Of a DNA stretch of 64,000 nucleotides, positions 9,815-19,492 are shown in pieces (position 1 is the first letter of the stretch; each line of letters opens with the position of its first letter). The stretch comes from Tardiphaga sp. 709. Lineage in GTDB: Bacteria > Pseudomonadota > Alphaproteobacteria > Rhizobiales > Xanthobacteraceae. The notes below the pieces were generated by a model that ran no database searches, was not told the DNA's origin, and saw only the letters and a list, made by a program, of their open reading frames with translations. The stretch spans positions 4,586,501-4,650,500 of the forward strand of contig NZ_CP135529.1 of assembly GCF_032401055.1 (NCBI RefSeq), written 5' to 3'. Position numbers and translations under genes: made by a program.

Positions 9815-10384
9815 TCAGGCGACGATGATCCGGCTGCGTAGCAATGTGCGTGAGGAGCGGCCGAGCTGGCGCAGCAGCCGCGCTTCGGAACGCCGGGCAT
9901 CGGGTGCGTAGCCGCCGAGACGATCATAGTGTTCGCGGGCGATCAGCAGGCCCTGATCGGCCTTGGGGCCTGTGATCATCCGGACCAGGTGCTTCAGACC
10001 ATCGCGAAAATTGGTCTCGTCATAGGGCGAGCGCGCATAGCGGAAAATGCCCGCGCGGGGGCGCTCGCTGGTCGAGACGCGCTGGATGAATTGCTGGGTC
10101 TCCTCGATCCAGCCGGCATCGAGCACGGCACCGGCATGCAGAAACATCAGCCAGGGCGAACGCGCCTGCTTGGCGCCGGCGGCCATCGCCGCGGCGCGCG
10201 ATCCTTGCGAGGTCAGGAAGCCGCAGCCGGCGACATCCGCGACGCGTTCGATGACGTCTGTGCCGGCGCGATCGACCAGCAGCACTTCGCGGATCACTCC
10301 GGCAGCAGCGCCCGGCACCAGCGCTGCCAGTGTGGCAACAGCGGGCTGTTCGACGCCTTCGGTGGGGATGATCACGCTCAGCAT
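9815..10384 (-). CDS. Small family 2-like glycosyltransferase
   Basis: The 189-residue protein keeps the GT-A start (MLSVIIPTEG), an acidic site region (LLVDRAGTD), and an acceptor-side FLHAGAVLDAGWI in place of the usual DxD-containing strand. It is short for GT2 (typical 230-300), resembling the cytoplasmic TIGR04283-type glycosyltransferases. The missing DxD makes activity uncertain. It sits upstream of the GNAT gene in the same direction. Confidence 0.65.
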   Translation of the reverse strand: MLSVIIPTEGVEQPAVATLAALVPGAAAGVIREVLLVDRAGTDVIERVADVAGCGFLTSQGSRAAAMAAGAKQARSPWLMFLHAGAVLDAGWIEETQQFIQRVSTSERPRAGIFRYARSPYDETNFRDGLKHLVRMITGPKADQGLLIAREHYDRLGGYAPDARRSEARLLRQLGRSSRTLLRSRIIVA

Positions 10385-10588
10385 GGGTGTCGGATAATAC
10401 CTCTCAACAACGGGGTGGCCGCGTTATCGTTTCGTCATAGTCTATGCGGCACCGGCGGCTGCTGCAATTTCGGGGCGGTTCGACTTTCGGCCGCCCCTGC
10501 AAGGCGGCGGGAGAATGCACAGTGCCCCGGCCGTGTGCCACCCTATTTATGTTCTTGCTTTGTTCCATTTGTGCGCTATCGTGGCTTC

Positions 10589-11752
10589 ATGAGTCGCCAG
10601 ATCGCTGCCCTCAAGCACCCGCCGGTCCCGGCGCCCTCCGATAAGCCGGCGGGTGCGCTTTCCCCTTTTCCCGAGATCGCGGTGGCGATCGACAAGCAGC
10701 GGCGGCGCGGCCGCGGTGCCCAGTCCAACGACAGCGGGCGCTACGAGGCCGAGGCCCGGGTCGCATTTGATGACGGCTGGCAGAGCCTCGATGAATTGCC
10801 GCCGTTCAAGACGACCGTTGCGACGGACACCGCGCGCAAGGTCATCACGCGCAACGAGTCGCCGGATATCGGCTTCGACCGTTCGATCAATCCCTATCGT
10901 GGCTGCGAGCATGGCTGCGTCTATTGTTTCGCGCGGCCGACCCACGCCTATCTCGGTCTCTCGCCCGGGCTCGATTTCGAATCCAAACTGTTCGTGAAGC
11001 CCGATGCGCCGGCGCTGCTCGAGAAGGAGCTGGCCGCCGCCGAATACGAGCCGAAGATGATCGCGATCGGTACCAATACCGATCCGTATCAGCCGATCGA
11101 GCGCGAGCGTCAGGTGATGCGTGGCATTCTCGAAGTGCTGGAGAAGACTGGTCATCCCGTCGGCATCGTGACGAAGTCTGCCTTGGTGACGCGCGACATC
11201 GATATCCTGGCGCGGATGGCGAAGCGCAATCTGGTCAAAGTGGCGCTGTCGGTGACGTCGCTCGATCCTAAGCTCGCGCGCACCATGGAGCCGCGCGCTT
11301 CGACGCCGTCGAAGCGGCTGGAAGCTTTGCGGCAGCTATCCGAGGCTGGCATTCCGACCACGGTGATGGTGGCGCCGGTGATCCCCGCGCTGAACGACAG
11401 CGAGATCGAGCGCATTCTCGATGCCGCCGCGCATGCCGGCGTCAAGGAAGCCAGTTACGTTTTGCTGCGGCTGCCGATGGAAGTGCGCGATCTGTTTCGC
11501 GAATGGCTGATCGCGAATTATCCGGACCGCTATCGCCACGTCTTCACGCTGATCCGCGAAATGCGCGGTGGCCGCGATTACGACTCGCAATGGGGCACGC
11601 GCATGAAGGGGACCGGGCCGATGGCCTGGATGATCGGGCGGCGCTTCGAAATCGCCTGCGGCAAGCTCGGTCTCAACAAACGTCGTTCGAAGCTCACCCT
11701 CGATCATTTCGAGAAGCCTGCCGGTGCTGGTAAGCAATTGAATCTGTTCTAA
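10589..11752 (+). CDS. PA0069-family radical SAM protein
   Basis: The 387-residue protein carries the cluster motif CEHGCVYC (Cys 106, 110, 113; spacing Cx3Cx2C) preceded by INPYRG, as in PA0069-type proteins related to spore photoproduct lyase. The TIM-barrel core includes AIGTNTDPYQPIE and VTKSALVTRDIDIL. The basic N-terminus (DKQRRRGRG) suggests nucleic acid contact. Its reaction is unproved. The frame is open far upstream (to 9929), but Met at 10589 begins the conserved protein and lies after the divergent glycosyltransferase start. Confidence 0.85.
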   Translation: MSRQIAALKHPPVPAPSDKPAGALSPFPEIAVAIDKQRRRGRGAQSNDSGRYEAEARVAFDDGWQSLDELPPFKTTVATDTARKVITRNESPDIGFDRSINPYRGCEHGCVYCFARPTHAYLGLSPGLDFESKLFVKPDAPALLEKELAAAEYEPKMIAIGTNTDPYQPIERERQVMRGILEVLEKTGHPVGIVTKSALVTRDIDILARMAKRNLVKVALSVTSLDPKLARTMEPRASTPSKRLEALRQLSEAGIPTTVMVAPVIPALNDSEIERILDAAAHAGVKEASYVLLRLPMEVRDLFREWLIANYPDRYRHVFTLIREMRGGRDYDSQWGTRMKGTGPMAWMIGRRFEIACGKLGLNKRRSKLTLDHFEKPAGAGKQLNLF

Positions 11753-11869
11753 CTCCTTACGGTCTCGCAAACTGGGGAGTCGCCTCGGAGGAAGGGTCAT
11801 CGGCCGGAAACCAGAGCCAGCCGGTGATCCTTTCTCCGCTTTTTGCGTTGAGTGAATGAAGGTGAAGAC

Positions 11870-12327
11870 ATGACAGCCAAACAACAGACCCCGTTGGTGC
11901 CACGCATGACCGTCATCACGCTCGGCGTTCAGGATATGCGCAAGAGCATCGCGTTCTATGAGGAGCTCGGCTTTGCCCGCAAGGCCAGGGCGTCAGGCGA
12001 TGCCATCGCCTTTTTCGACACCGGGCCAGCGTCCTCGCGCTGTTTCCGTGGGATCAACTGGCGCAGGACGCGACATTGCCTGACCATCCAAGGCCGCAGG
12101 CGTTTCGCGGCAGCACGCTGGCGTGGAATTGCCGCTCCGAAGGCGAGGTCGATGCGGTCCTCGCTTTCGCCGTCGATTGTGGTGGATCGCTATTGAAGCC
12201 GGCGCGAAAGACCGATTACGGTGGCTATTCGGGCTACTTTGCGGACCCGGACGGGCACGCTTGGGACGTGGTGACGGCACCGGGCATTGAAGTTGGTGAC
12301 GACCGGCGGGTGCATCTGGACGATTGA
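11870..12327 (+). pseudogene. VOC / glyoxalase-like protein gene with a frameshift
   Basis: Two frames together encode one vicinal-oxygen-chelate protein. The first (from ATG 11870, with GAAGGTGAAG just upstream) gives MTVITLGVQDMRKSIAFYEELGF and AFFDTGP; after about 12028 it loses homology. The next frame continues with VLALFPWDQLAQDATLPDHP, then GGYSGYFADPDGHAWDV, the normal family ending. Loss of one base at 12025-12031 explains the break. It could be a true inactivating mutation or a sequencing error. The intact product, about 152 residues, would be a small metal-binding enzyme or resistance protein of unknown substrate. Confidence 0.8.
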
Positions 12328-12409
12328 CGATTGAAGCCCCGACCTGAATAGCGGGCACGATCCCGAGTTCCCGGTTGCGCTGTAGGGGCTGCTTCAGCAC
12401 GATCCCCCG

Positions 12410-13138
12410 ATGATTCGGGATGAGAAGAAGAAAGCGCCGGCCAAGCTGCGCAAGATCGTGGTCGCGCCGAGCTTCACGCGTGAGCGCGCACTGCTCAAGA
12501 AGGGCATTTGGCCGGTAGCGGGCTGCGATGAGGCCGGCAGAGGTCCGCTGGCCGGTCCCGTCGTGGCTGCGGCGGTCGTTCTGGACCCGAACAACATTCC
12601 CAAGGGGCTCGACGATTCCAAGAAACTGACGGAGAGCAAGCGCGAGGCGCTGTTCGAGGAAATCTGCGCTACGGCGTCATTCGGCGTCGCCTATGCATCA
12701 CCCGGCCGGATCGACCGCGACAATATCCTGCGGGCGTCGCTCTGGGCGCTGGCGCGCGCGGTCGCGGCGCTGCCGGATGCGCCGAAGCACGTGTTTGTCG
12801 ACGGCCGCGACCGGATCGACACGACGGCCGATTGCGAGGCCGTCATTGGCGGCGACGCGCTGGTGTTGTCCATCGCAGCAGCCTCGATCATCGCCAAGGT
12901 GTCGCGCGACCGGTTGATGTGCCGGCTGGCCGAGGATTGCCCGGGTTACGGCTTCGAGGTGCACAAGGGTTATGGCGTGCCGCAGCATATGGCCGCGCTG
13001 AATGAATTGGGGCCTAGCATTCATCATCGCAGCCTGTTCGCGCCGGTGGCTGCGGCGCGTGCGCGCCATCAGGCGAGCGCCCGTGCGGCAGCCCCGATCG
13101 AGACCCAGGCTATCCTCGACATCGAGATTTCCGCCTGA
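12410..13138 (+). CDS. rnhB: Ribonuclease HII
   Basis: The 242-residue protein has the RNase HII signature [19 protein letters not shown] (about residues 38-56) with the catalytic Asp and Glu. It also has GLDDSKKLT, the third acidic site in VFVDGRD (where most family members have VDGN) and [10 protein letters not shown]. It cuts RNA in RNA-DNA hybrids and removes single ribonucleotides from DNA. A 35-residue basic N-terminal extension precedes the domain. In many alphaproteobacteria rnhB neighbours ccrM; both lie in this region. Confidence 0.93.
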   Translation: MIRDEKKKAPAKLRKIVVAPSFTRERALLKKGIWPVAGCDEAGRGPLAGPVVAAAVVLDPNNIPKGLDDSKKLTESKREALFEEICATASFGVAYASPGRIDRDNILRASLWALARAVAALPDAPKHVFVDGRDRIDTTADCEAVIGGDALVLSIAAASIIAKVSRDRLMCRLAEDCPGYGFEVHKGYGVPQHMAALNELGPSIHHRSLFAPVAAARARHQASARAAAPIETQAILDIEISA

Positions 13139-13220
13139 GCCCTCGGGCGGTTGCCTCTCCCGGCTCCGCGCCGTATCACCTGAGCACGCTTCATTCCCTG
13201 CTGGCCGGTTCAGACGTTCA

Positions 13221-14729
13221 ATGCGTTTCACCTCCCTGATCGTCGAACTGATCCGTGCCCGGCCGCGGCTGGTGTTCTGGATCGTCGTGCTGTGTCAGGC
13301 CGCAATCTGGCTCGTCGTCCCCCTGCTGCTCTATCGCGGCCCGCCCGGCGATCTCGCCACCGTGCTGGCCTATGGCCGGGAATATCAGGTCGGCACCCAT
13401 ATGGGACCGCCGCTGGCGTTCTGGCTGGCCGACATCGCCTTCCGGGCCGCCGGCAATCACGTCTTCGGCGTCTATCTGCTAGCGCAGATCTGCGCCGTCC
13501 TGACGTTCCGTGCGGTCTATCAGCTGGGCAGCGCCATCGTCGGCGGGCCGCAGGCGGTCATCGCCGTGCTGCTCACCATGACGGTTACGGCCTTCAGCAC
13601 GCCCGGCATCGAATTCGGTCCGCTGATCCTGGCGCGTCCGCTCTGGGCGATGTTCCTGCTGCATGCCTGGCTGGCAATCGGGCAGGGCCGTCGCAATGCC
13701 TGGTTCGCGCTGTCCATCGAGGCCGGCCTGCTGCTGCTGACCACGCCCCATGCGATGTGGCTGCTGCCGCTGCCACTCATCTTCGGTCTCGCGACATCGC
13801 GCGGCAGGCGTAACCTTGCTTCGTTCGATCCGCTCTATGCGCTGCTGGTAATCGCTGTGCTGACATTGCCATGGGCGATGTGGGTGATCCGGGCCGGCGC
13901 GCCCGTGCTGCCGGCGCTGCCGCACCTGGATGATCTCGGCGGAAAGGCGCGGCAGTGGGGTGTCCTGATCGCCTGGTTGGTTGCGGCCATCACGGGCGTG
14001 ATCGTACTCACGGTGATGAACTGGGGCCGCATCGTTCCGAAGACCGAGGAAGCTCCTATCATCTTCCGCCCGCCGGTCGATCCGCTGGCGCGTGGCTATG
14101 TGTTTTTCTTCGCGCTCGTACCGGGGCTTCTCGGCAGCCTGTTCGCTGCGCTCTACGGCCTCGATCGCGTGGTCGGCGGCGCCGGTATTGCGCTGGTCAC
14201 GTCGGGTCTGGCCGTCGTCGTGGCGTCGGGCGATCTGATCGCGCTGCGGCGCCAGCGCGTGCTGCGCAAGGTCTGGGCCTTTGCGATCATTGCACCGGCA
14301 CTGGCAGCTTTCGCCAGCCTCGTGATTTTGCCTTGGGTCGATGGTCCCGAGGATGTCACAGCGCTTCCCGCGCGCGAGATCGGACGCTTCTTCGGTGAGA
14401 GCTTCGAGCGCCGGACCAATAAGCTATTGCCGGCGGTGGCCGGCGATGCGCAACTCGCCGCATTGATCGGCATGAGCGCGTCACGGCCGCATCTGCTGAA
14501 CGATGCAGTGCCTTCGCGCACGCCATGGGTCACGCCCGCGAAGTTCGCCGAGACCGGCGGCGTCGTCGTGTGGCGCGCAGCAGATACGATCGGCACGCCG
14601 CCCGCGGAGATCGCGCAGCGCTTTCCCAACCTCGTGCCGGAAGTGCCGCGCGCATTTGAGCGTCTGGTGAATGGCCGGCAGCCCTTGCTGCGAATTGGCT
14701 GGGCGATCGTCCGGCCGAAGGCGCCCTAG
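13221..14729 (+). CDS. Polytopic membrane glycosyltransferase (GT39/ArnT-like)
   Basis: The 502-residue protein has about 9-11 hydrophobic helices followed by a soluble C-terminal domain. After the first helix, a loop with an acidic/aromatic stretch (YGREYQVGTHMGPPLAFWLADIAF, read as REYQVGTHMGPPLAFW) resembles the first periplasmic loop of PMT/ArnT-type enzymes, which use polyprenyl-phosphate sugars. The expected DE pair is not obvious, so the donor is unsure. ATG 13221 starts just before the first helix; the frame is open upstream through rnhB. Confidence 0.7.
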   Translation: MRFTSLIVELIRARPRLVFWIVVLCQAAIWLVVPLLLYRGPPGDLATVLAYGREYQVGTHMGPPLAFWLADIAFRAAGNHVFGVYLLAQICAVLTFRAVYQLGSAIVGGPQAVIAVLLTMTVTAFSTPGIEFGPLILARPLWAMFLLHAWLAIGQGRRNAWFALSIEAGLLLLTTPHAMWLLPLPLIFGLATSRGRRNLASFDPLYALLVIAVLTLPWAMWVIRAGAPVLPALPHLDDLGGKARQWGVLIAWLVAAITGVIVLTVMNWGRIVPKTEEAPIIFRPPVDPLARGYVFFFALVPGLLGSLFAALYGLDRVVGGAGIALVTSGLAVVVASGDLIALRRQRVLRKVWAFAIIAPALAAFASLVILPWVDGPEDVTALPAREIGRFFGESFERRTNKLLPAVAGDAQLAALIGMSASRPHLLNDAVPSRTPWVTPAKFAETGGVVVWRAADTIGTPPAEIAQRFPNLVPEVPRAFERLVNGRQPLLRIGWAIVRPKAP

Positions 14730-14742
14730 ACCAACGCCTTTG

Positions 14743-15576
14743 CTAGCTGGTCCTGCCCGATGGCGCTTCCAGCGCCTTGGCGATCGATCGCAAATCCATC
14801 CAGGTCATCCGCTTATAAGACGGCGAGCGCAGCAAATAGGCGGGGTGGAACGTCGCCAGCGCTTTGATCTTGCGGGTGCCGGTGTCGTAGTCGACCCAGC
14901 GTCCCCTGGACTTCATGATGCCGTCGCGGGTCTGCAGCAGCGTCTGCGTCGAGGGATTGCCCAGCGTCACGAGGATGTCCGGATTCACCAGCTCGATCTG
15001 GCGCTGGATGAACGGCAGGCAGATCTGCGTCTCCTGCGGCGTCGGCGTGCGGTTGCCCGGCGGGCGCCATGGAATCACATTGGCGATATAGACGTCGGTG
15101 CGCTTCAGCCCGATCGCCCCCATCATCAGATCGAGCAATTTGCCGGAGCGGCCAACGAAGGGCAGGCCTTCGATGTCCTCGTCGCGGCCCGGCGCCTCGC
15201 CGACGAACATGATCCGTGCCTGCGGATTGCCGTCGGCAAACACCAGTTGGGTCGCGGTCGATTTCAGGGCGCAGCCGTCGAATGTATCCAGCATGCCACG
15301 CAGCACCTCGAGCGAGGGCGCGGTGCGCGCGGCGTCCCGGGCGGCGGCAATCGCCACGTCCGGGGCGACCTCGACACGGGCGGGTGGTCGCGGCGGCGGA
15401 GGTGGTATGCCATTCAGAGGTGGTCGCTTCGGCGCGCTGTCGGACAGCTCCCGGGCAGGCGGCGGGAGGTCGTCGGACAGCCGGTTCACCGGCTCATCCA
15501 TCAATGCGCAATCGACCCCGGCCTCCAGATAAAAGGCGAGCAGTTGCGCAACGCTGGGGTGGGGTTCAGGCGTCAT
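14743..15576 (-). CDS. Family 4-type uracil-DNA glycosylase with two cluster cysteines replaced
   Basis: The 277-residue protein has a proline-rich linker (about 45-75) and a UDG fold. Motif A is GEAPGRDEDIEGLPFVGRSGK (starting near 126), shown here in part, and the motif with catalytic-loop His is FHPAYLLRSP (His 244). It excises uracil from DNA. Family 4 enzymes hold a 4Fe-4S cluster with four Cys. Here C102 and C186 remain, but the partners are F99 and W170 (NVIPWRPPGNR). Cluster binding is therefore doubtful. It converges with the membrane glycosyltransferase, 13 bases apart. Confidence 0.85.
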   Translation of the reverse strand: MTPEPHPSVAQLLAFYLEAGVDCALMDEPVNRLSDDLPPPARELSDSAPKRPPLNGIPPPPPRPPARVEVAPDVAIAAARDAARTAPSLEVLRGMLDTFDGCALKSTATQLVFADGNPQARIMFVGEAPGRDEDIEGLPFVGRSGKLLDLMMGAIGLKRTDVYIANVIPWRPPGNRTPTPQETQICLPFIQRQIELVNPDILVTLGNPSTQTLLQTRDGIMKSRGRWVDYDTGTRKIKALATFHPAYLLRSPSYKRMTWMDLRSIAKALEAPSGRTS

Positions 15577-15731
15577 GGCTGAAGGTCACAGGCATGCCAG
15601 CAATCTAGGCCGGATCGCCGCCCAGTGAAACGTCCCCTGTGCATTTAGGTGGTTGTTCTTCCGTCAAAAATCGGAAACAACAGCCCTTAGAAGCGTTCTG
15701 AACGGGTTGGAAACGGGTCCGAGACGAGATT

Positions 15732-17390
15732 ATGAGCACTGAAGAACTTCCGCCGCGCGAGTCCATGGAATTCGACGTCGTCATCGTCGGTGCCGGGCCC
15801 TCCGGTCTGTCGGCCGCGATCCGGCTGAAACAGCTCAATGCGGACCTGTCCATCGTTGTGGTGGAAAAGGGTTCCGAAGTCGGTGCGCACATCCTATCCG
15901 GCGCGGTGATCGATCCGGTCTCCCTCGACAAGCTGATTCCCGACTGGCGCGAGGACGCCGACTGCCCGCTGAAGACCCAGGTCAAGGACGACCAGTTCAT
16001 CTTGACCAGCGAGACCGGTGGCATCCGCTTGCCGAATTTCATCAATCCGCCGCTGATGAACAATCATCACTGCTACATCACCTCACTCGGCATGGTGTGC
16101 CGCTGGCTCGGCGCCAAGGCTGAGGCGCTCGGGGTCGAAATCTATCCGGGCTTTGCGGCCGCCGAGACGCTGTACGACGACAATGGCGCGGTGCGCGGTA
16201 TCGCCACTGGCGACATGGGCATCGGCCGCGACGGCAAGCCGAAGGATTCATTCACCCGCGGCATGGAACTGCTGGGCAAGTACACGCTGTTCGCCGAAGG
16301 CGCGCGTGGCTCGCTGACCAAGCAGGTCATCGCCAAGTTCGCGCTCGACAAGGATTGCGAGCCCGGCAAGTTCGGCATCGGCCTTAAGGAAATCTGGCAG
16401 ATCGATCCGGCCAAGCACAAGAAGGGCCTGGTCCAGCATACGCTTGGCTGGCCGCTCGACGACAACACCGGCGGTGGTTCGTTCCTGTACCACTACGACG
16501 ACAACCTTGTTGCGGTCGGCTTCGTGGTGCATTTGAACTACGACAATCCGTATCTGTATCCGTTCGAGGAATTTCAGCGGATGAAGACCCATCCGATGAT
16601 CCGCGACACCTTCGCCGGCGCCAAGCGCCTGGCCTATGGCTCGCGCGCGATCACCGAAGGTGGCTATCAGTCGGTGCCGAAGCTGGTCTTCCCGGGCGGC
16701 GCGCTGATCGGTTGCGCAGCAGGCTTCGTCAATGTGCCGCGCATCAAGGGCGTGCACAATGCGATGGCCAGCGGCATGCAGGCCGCGGAGCAGGTGTCAG
16801 CCGCGCTGGCCGCCGGTCGCGCCAATGACGAGCTAACGGAATACGAGACTGGTTGGCGCGGTTCGGCGATTGGTCAGGACCTGCACAAGGTCCGCAACGT
16901 CAAGCCGTTGCTTTCCAAATTTGGCAACCGGATCGGTATGCTGCTGGCCGGTTTCGATATGTGGTGCAATACGCTGGGCTTCTCGCTGTTCGGTACGCTC
17001 AGTCACGCCAAGCCGGATCGCAAGACGCTGAAGCCGGCGAAAGAATACAAGCCGATCCCTTATCCGAAGCCGGACGGTAAGCTAACCTTCGATCGCCTGT
17101 CCTCGGTGTTCATGTCGAATACCAATCACGAGGAAGACCAGCCGATCCACCTCAAGGTTGCGGATATAGAGCTGCAGAAGAAGTCCGAGCATGACGTCTT
17201 TGCCGGCCCGTCAAATCGCTATTGCCCGGCAGGCGTCTATGAATGGGTCGAGGAAACGACCGGCCCGCGTTTCCAGATCAATGCGCAGAATTGCGTCCAC
17301 TGTAAAACCTGCGACATCAAGGATCCGAACGGCAACATCACTTGGGTTCCGCCGGAAGGTGGCGGCGGCCCGAACTACGAGGCGATGTAA
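15732..17390 (+). CDS. Electron transfer flavoprotein-ubiquinone oxidoreductase
   Basis: The 552-residue protein passes electrons from ETF to ubiquinone, linking acyl-CoA dehydrogenases to the respiratory chain. It has an N-terminal FAD motif (VIVGAGPSGLSAAIRLK, about residues 14-30) and a C-terminal 4Fe-4S region, with Cys in YCPAGVYEW and three in NCVHCKTCDIKDP. Length equals the family norm. It is a monotopic inner-membrane protein. It should serve the acyl-CoA dehydrogenase encoded further along the window. It is not in a clear operon. Confidence 0.95.
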   Translation: MSTEELPPRESMEFDVVIVGAGPSGLSAAIRLKQLNADLSIVVVEKGSEVGAHILSGAVIDPVSLDKLIPDWREDADCPLKTQVKDDQFILTSETGGIRLPNFINPPLMNNHHCYITSLGMVCRWLGAKAEALGVEIYPGFAAAETLYDDNGAVRGIATGDMGIGRDGKPKDSFTRGMELLGKYTLFAEGARGSLTKQVIAKFALDKDCEPGKFGIGLKEIWQIDPAKHKKGLVQHTLGWPLDDNTGGGSFLYHYDDNLVAVGFVVHLNYDNPYLYPFEEFQRMKTHPMIRDTFAGAKRLAYGSRAITEGGYQSVPKLVFPGGALIGCAAGFVNVPRIKGVHNAMASGMQAAEQVSAALAAGRANDELTEYETGWRGSAIGQDLHKVRNVKPLLSKFGNRIGMLLAGFDMWCNTLGFSLFGTLSHAKPDRKTLKPAKEYKPIPYPKPDGKLTFDRLSSVFMSNTNHEEDQPIHLKVADIELQKKSEHDVFAGPSNRYCPAGVYEWVEETTGPRFQINAQNCVHCKTCDIKDPNGNITWVPPEGGGGPNYEAM

Positions 17391-17700
17391 CCGGTTCGCT
17401 GATTACGATTGTGTGAGCGGCGGCGCCTGTCGGCGGGCCGCCACACCGGCCGGAGGTCACGATAACGCCACAGTGCGAGCGTTTTCAGGGGCAGTGGCGC
17501 AATTCGGCGGCCCAATTGCTGATAGGCTTCAAGGTGCCATTGGTGCGATCGCGCCCCCGATCCTTGCGATTGACCGCCAAACGCGGCATTGTCGGCATGC
17601 GCTACGTTGCCGGGTCGGCCGCGCATCCGAGCCTGTCTTGCAGTCCTGCTCGCATTTTGCTCGATATCCTGCCCGTAAATCCTGGAGCTAGGCGAACCCT
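17391..17700. other. Intergenic region, no gene seen
   Basis: The 310 bases between the ETF oxidoreductase and the TPR gene contain no supported reading frame. A TTGACC at about 17570 could be a -35 element for the TPR gene, but no convincing -10 follows. A GC-rich stretch soon after 17400 may form weak hairpins. Confidence 0.4.
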
Positions 17701-19488
17701 ATGTTGTCCATCCGTTTCAATCGTTTGACGCTCGCTGCCGCCACGGTCGCCGTCCTCGCGATGCCCGGTCAGCTGCTGGCGCAAACCCCGGATCATACCG
17801 GCGATAGCTCGGCCGCCCAGTTTCCCACGTCCCGCGATCTGAAGTCGCTCACCACCGCCGGCAGCTATCTCGCCGCCCGCCACGCCAGCGTCGAGCGCGA
17901 TGCCACCTCGGCTGCGGCGTTTTACCGCTCTGCGCTACGCACCGATCCGAAGAACAATGAACTGCTCGATCGCGCTTTCATCTCCTCGCTCGCCGATGGC
18001 GATATCGAAGAGGCCGTGAAGCTCGCCGATCGCATCCTGACCATCGACAAGTCGAACCGCGTCGCCCGTCTCGTTGTGGGTGTGCGGGATCTCAAGCTGA
18101 AGAAATACGCTGCCGCGCAGACCAATATCAACCAGTCGGTGCGCGGCCCGATCACCGACCTCGTGGCGACGCTGCTGTCGGCCTGGGCCGGCTACGGCGC
18201 CGGTGAGAGCAAGACGGCGATTGCCAATATCGACAAGCTGGCCGGTCCGGAATGGTATCCGATCTTCAAGGATCTGCATGCCGGCCTGATCCTCGATCTT
18301 GCCAACAAGCAGAAGGATGCGGGTGCCCGGTTTGAGCGTGCCTACAAGCTCGACGACTCCGCGCTGCGCGTGGTCGACGCCTATGGCCGCTGGACGTCGC
18401 GTAACAAGGACGATGCCGCGGCGCTCGGCATCTACGAGACCTTCAACAAGAAGCTCGCCCGTCACCCGCTGGTGCTGGAAGGTATCCGCGACACCAAGGC
18501 CGGCAAGAAACTGGCACCGCTGGTCGACAGCCCGCAGGCTGGCGCTGCTGAAGCGCTCTATGGCATCGGCGCATCGCTGACCCGTCGCGGCGGTGAAGAC
18601 CTCGCGCTGGTCTATCTGCAGCTCTCGCTTTACCTCAAGCCGGATCACTCGCTGGCGCTGCTGTCGCTCGCCGACCTCTATGAGTCGGTGAAGAAGCCGC
18701 AGATGGCCATCAAGGTCTATGAGCGCGTGCCCGCCAATTCCGCGCTGAAGCGCAATGCGCAGATCCAGCAGGCCACCGATCTCGATGCGGCTGATCGCAG
18801 CGATGAAGGCATCAAGATTCTCAAGGGCGTTGTCGCCGACGATCCCCGGGATCTCGAAGCCATTATGGCGCTCGGTAATATCGAGCGCGGTCGCAAGAAA
18901 TTCGCCGATTGCTCCGAAACCTATACCAAGGGCATCGATGTCATCGCCGCCAACCAGGACAAGCCGAACTGGGTGTATTTCTACTTCCGCGGCATCTGCC
19001 TGGAGCGTTCCAAGCAGTGGGCCAAGGCTGAAGTCGATATGCGCAAGGCGCTGGAATTGCAGCCCGAGCAGCCGCATGTGCTGAACTATCTCGGCTATTC
19101 CTGGATTGATCAGGGCATCAACCTCGACGACGCCATGAAAATGATCAAGCGTGCCGTCGATCAGCGTCCGGATGATGGCTACATCGTCGACTCCCTCGGC
19201 TGGGCCTATTATCGCATTGGCAATTTTGACGACGCCGTGAAGCAGCTCGAACGCGCCATCGATCTGAAGCCGGAAGATCCGACCATCAACGACCATCTCG
19301 GCGACGCCTATTGGCGCGTCGGTCGCAAGCTGGAAGCCAAGTTCCAGTGGCAGCACGCCAAGGATCTGAAGCCGGAAGCCGAAGAGATTCCGAAGATCGA
19401 AGCCAAGATGGAAAACGGTCTGTCGGACGAACCTTCGTCTTCGGCCGCGTCCAACGACAAGAAAAAAGAAGACGGCAAAGGCGGCTAA
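17701..19488 (+). CDS. Exported TPR-repeat protein
   Basis: The 595-residue protein begins with a probable Sec signal peptide (hydrophobic AAATVAVLAMPGQLLAQ, cleavage near residue 27). It then consists of tetratricopeptide repeats; the clearest are in the last 200 residues (NYLGYSWIDQG..LDDAM, VDSLGWAYYRIGNFDDAV, NDHLGDAYWRVGRKLEA). The C-terminus is a charged low-complexity tail. Such proteins scaffold envelope complexes; the role here is unknown. ispE starts 4 bases after the stop, a common arrangement in this bacterial group. Confidence 0.85.
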   Translation: MLSIRFNRLTLAAATVAVLAMPGQLLAQTPDHTGDSSAAQFPTSRDLKSLTTAGSYLAARHASVERDATSAAAFYRSALRTDPKNNELLDRAFISSLADGDIEEAVKLADRILTIDKSNRVARLVVGVRDLKLKKYAAAQTNINQSVRGPITDLVATLLSAWAGYGAGESKTAIANIDKLAGPEWYPIFKDLHAGLILDLANKQKDAGARFERAYKLDDSALRVVDAYGRWTSRNKDDAAALGIYETFNKKLARHPLVLEGIRDTKAGKKLAPLVDSPQAGAAEALYGIGASLTRRGGEDLALVYLQLSLYLKPDHSLALLSLADLYESVKKPQMAIKVYERVPANSALKRNAQIQQATDLDAADRSDEGIKILKGVVADDPRDLEAIMALGNIERGRKKFADCSETYTKGIDVIAANQDKPNWVYFYFRGICLERSKQWAKAEVDMRKALELQPEQPHVLNYLGYSWIDQGINLDDAMKMIKRAVDQRPDDGYIVDSLGWAYYRIGNFDDAVKQLERAIDLKPEDPTINDHLGDAYWRVGRKLEAKFQWQHAKDLKPEAEEIPKIEAKMENGLSDEPSSSAASNDKKKEDGKGG

Positions 19489-19492
19489 TTCC

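Noticed and set aside
9929-10588. Long N-terminal extension of the radical SAM frame
   Set aside because: It runs antisense through the glycosyltransferase gene and the intergenic region; the conserved protein starts at 10589.
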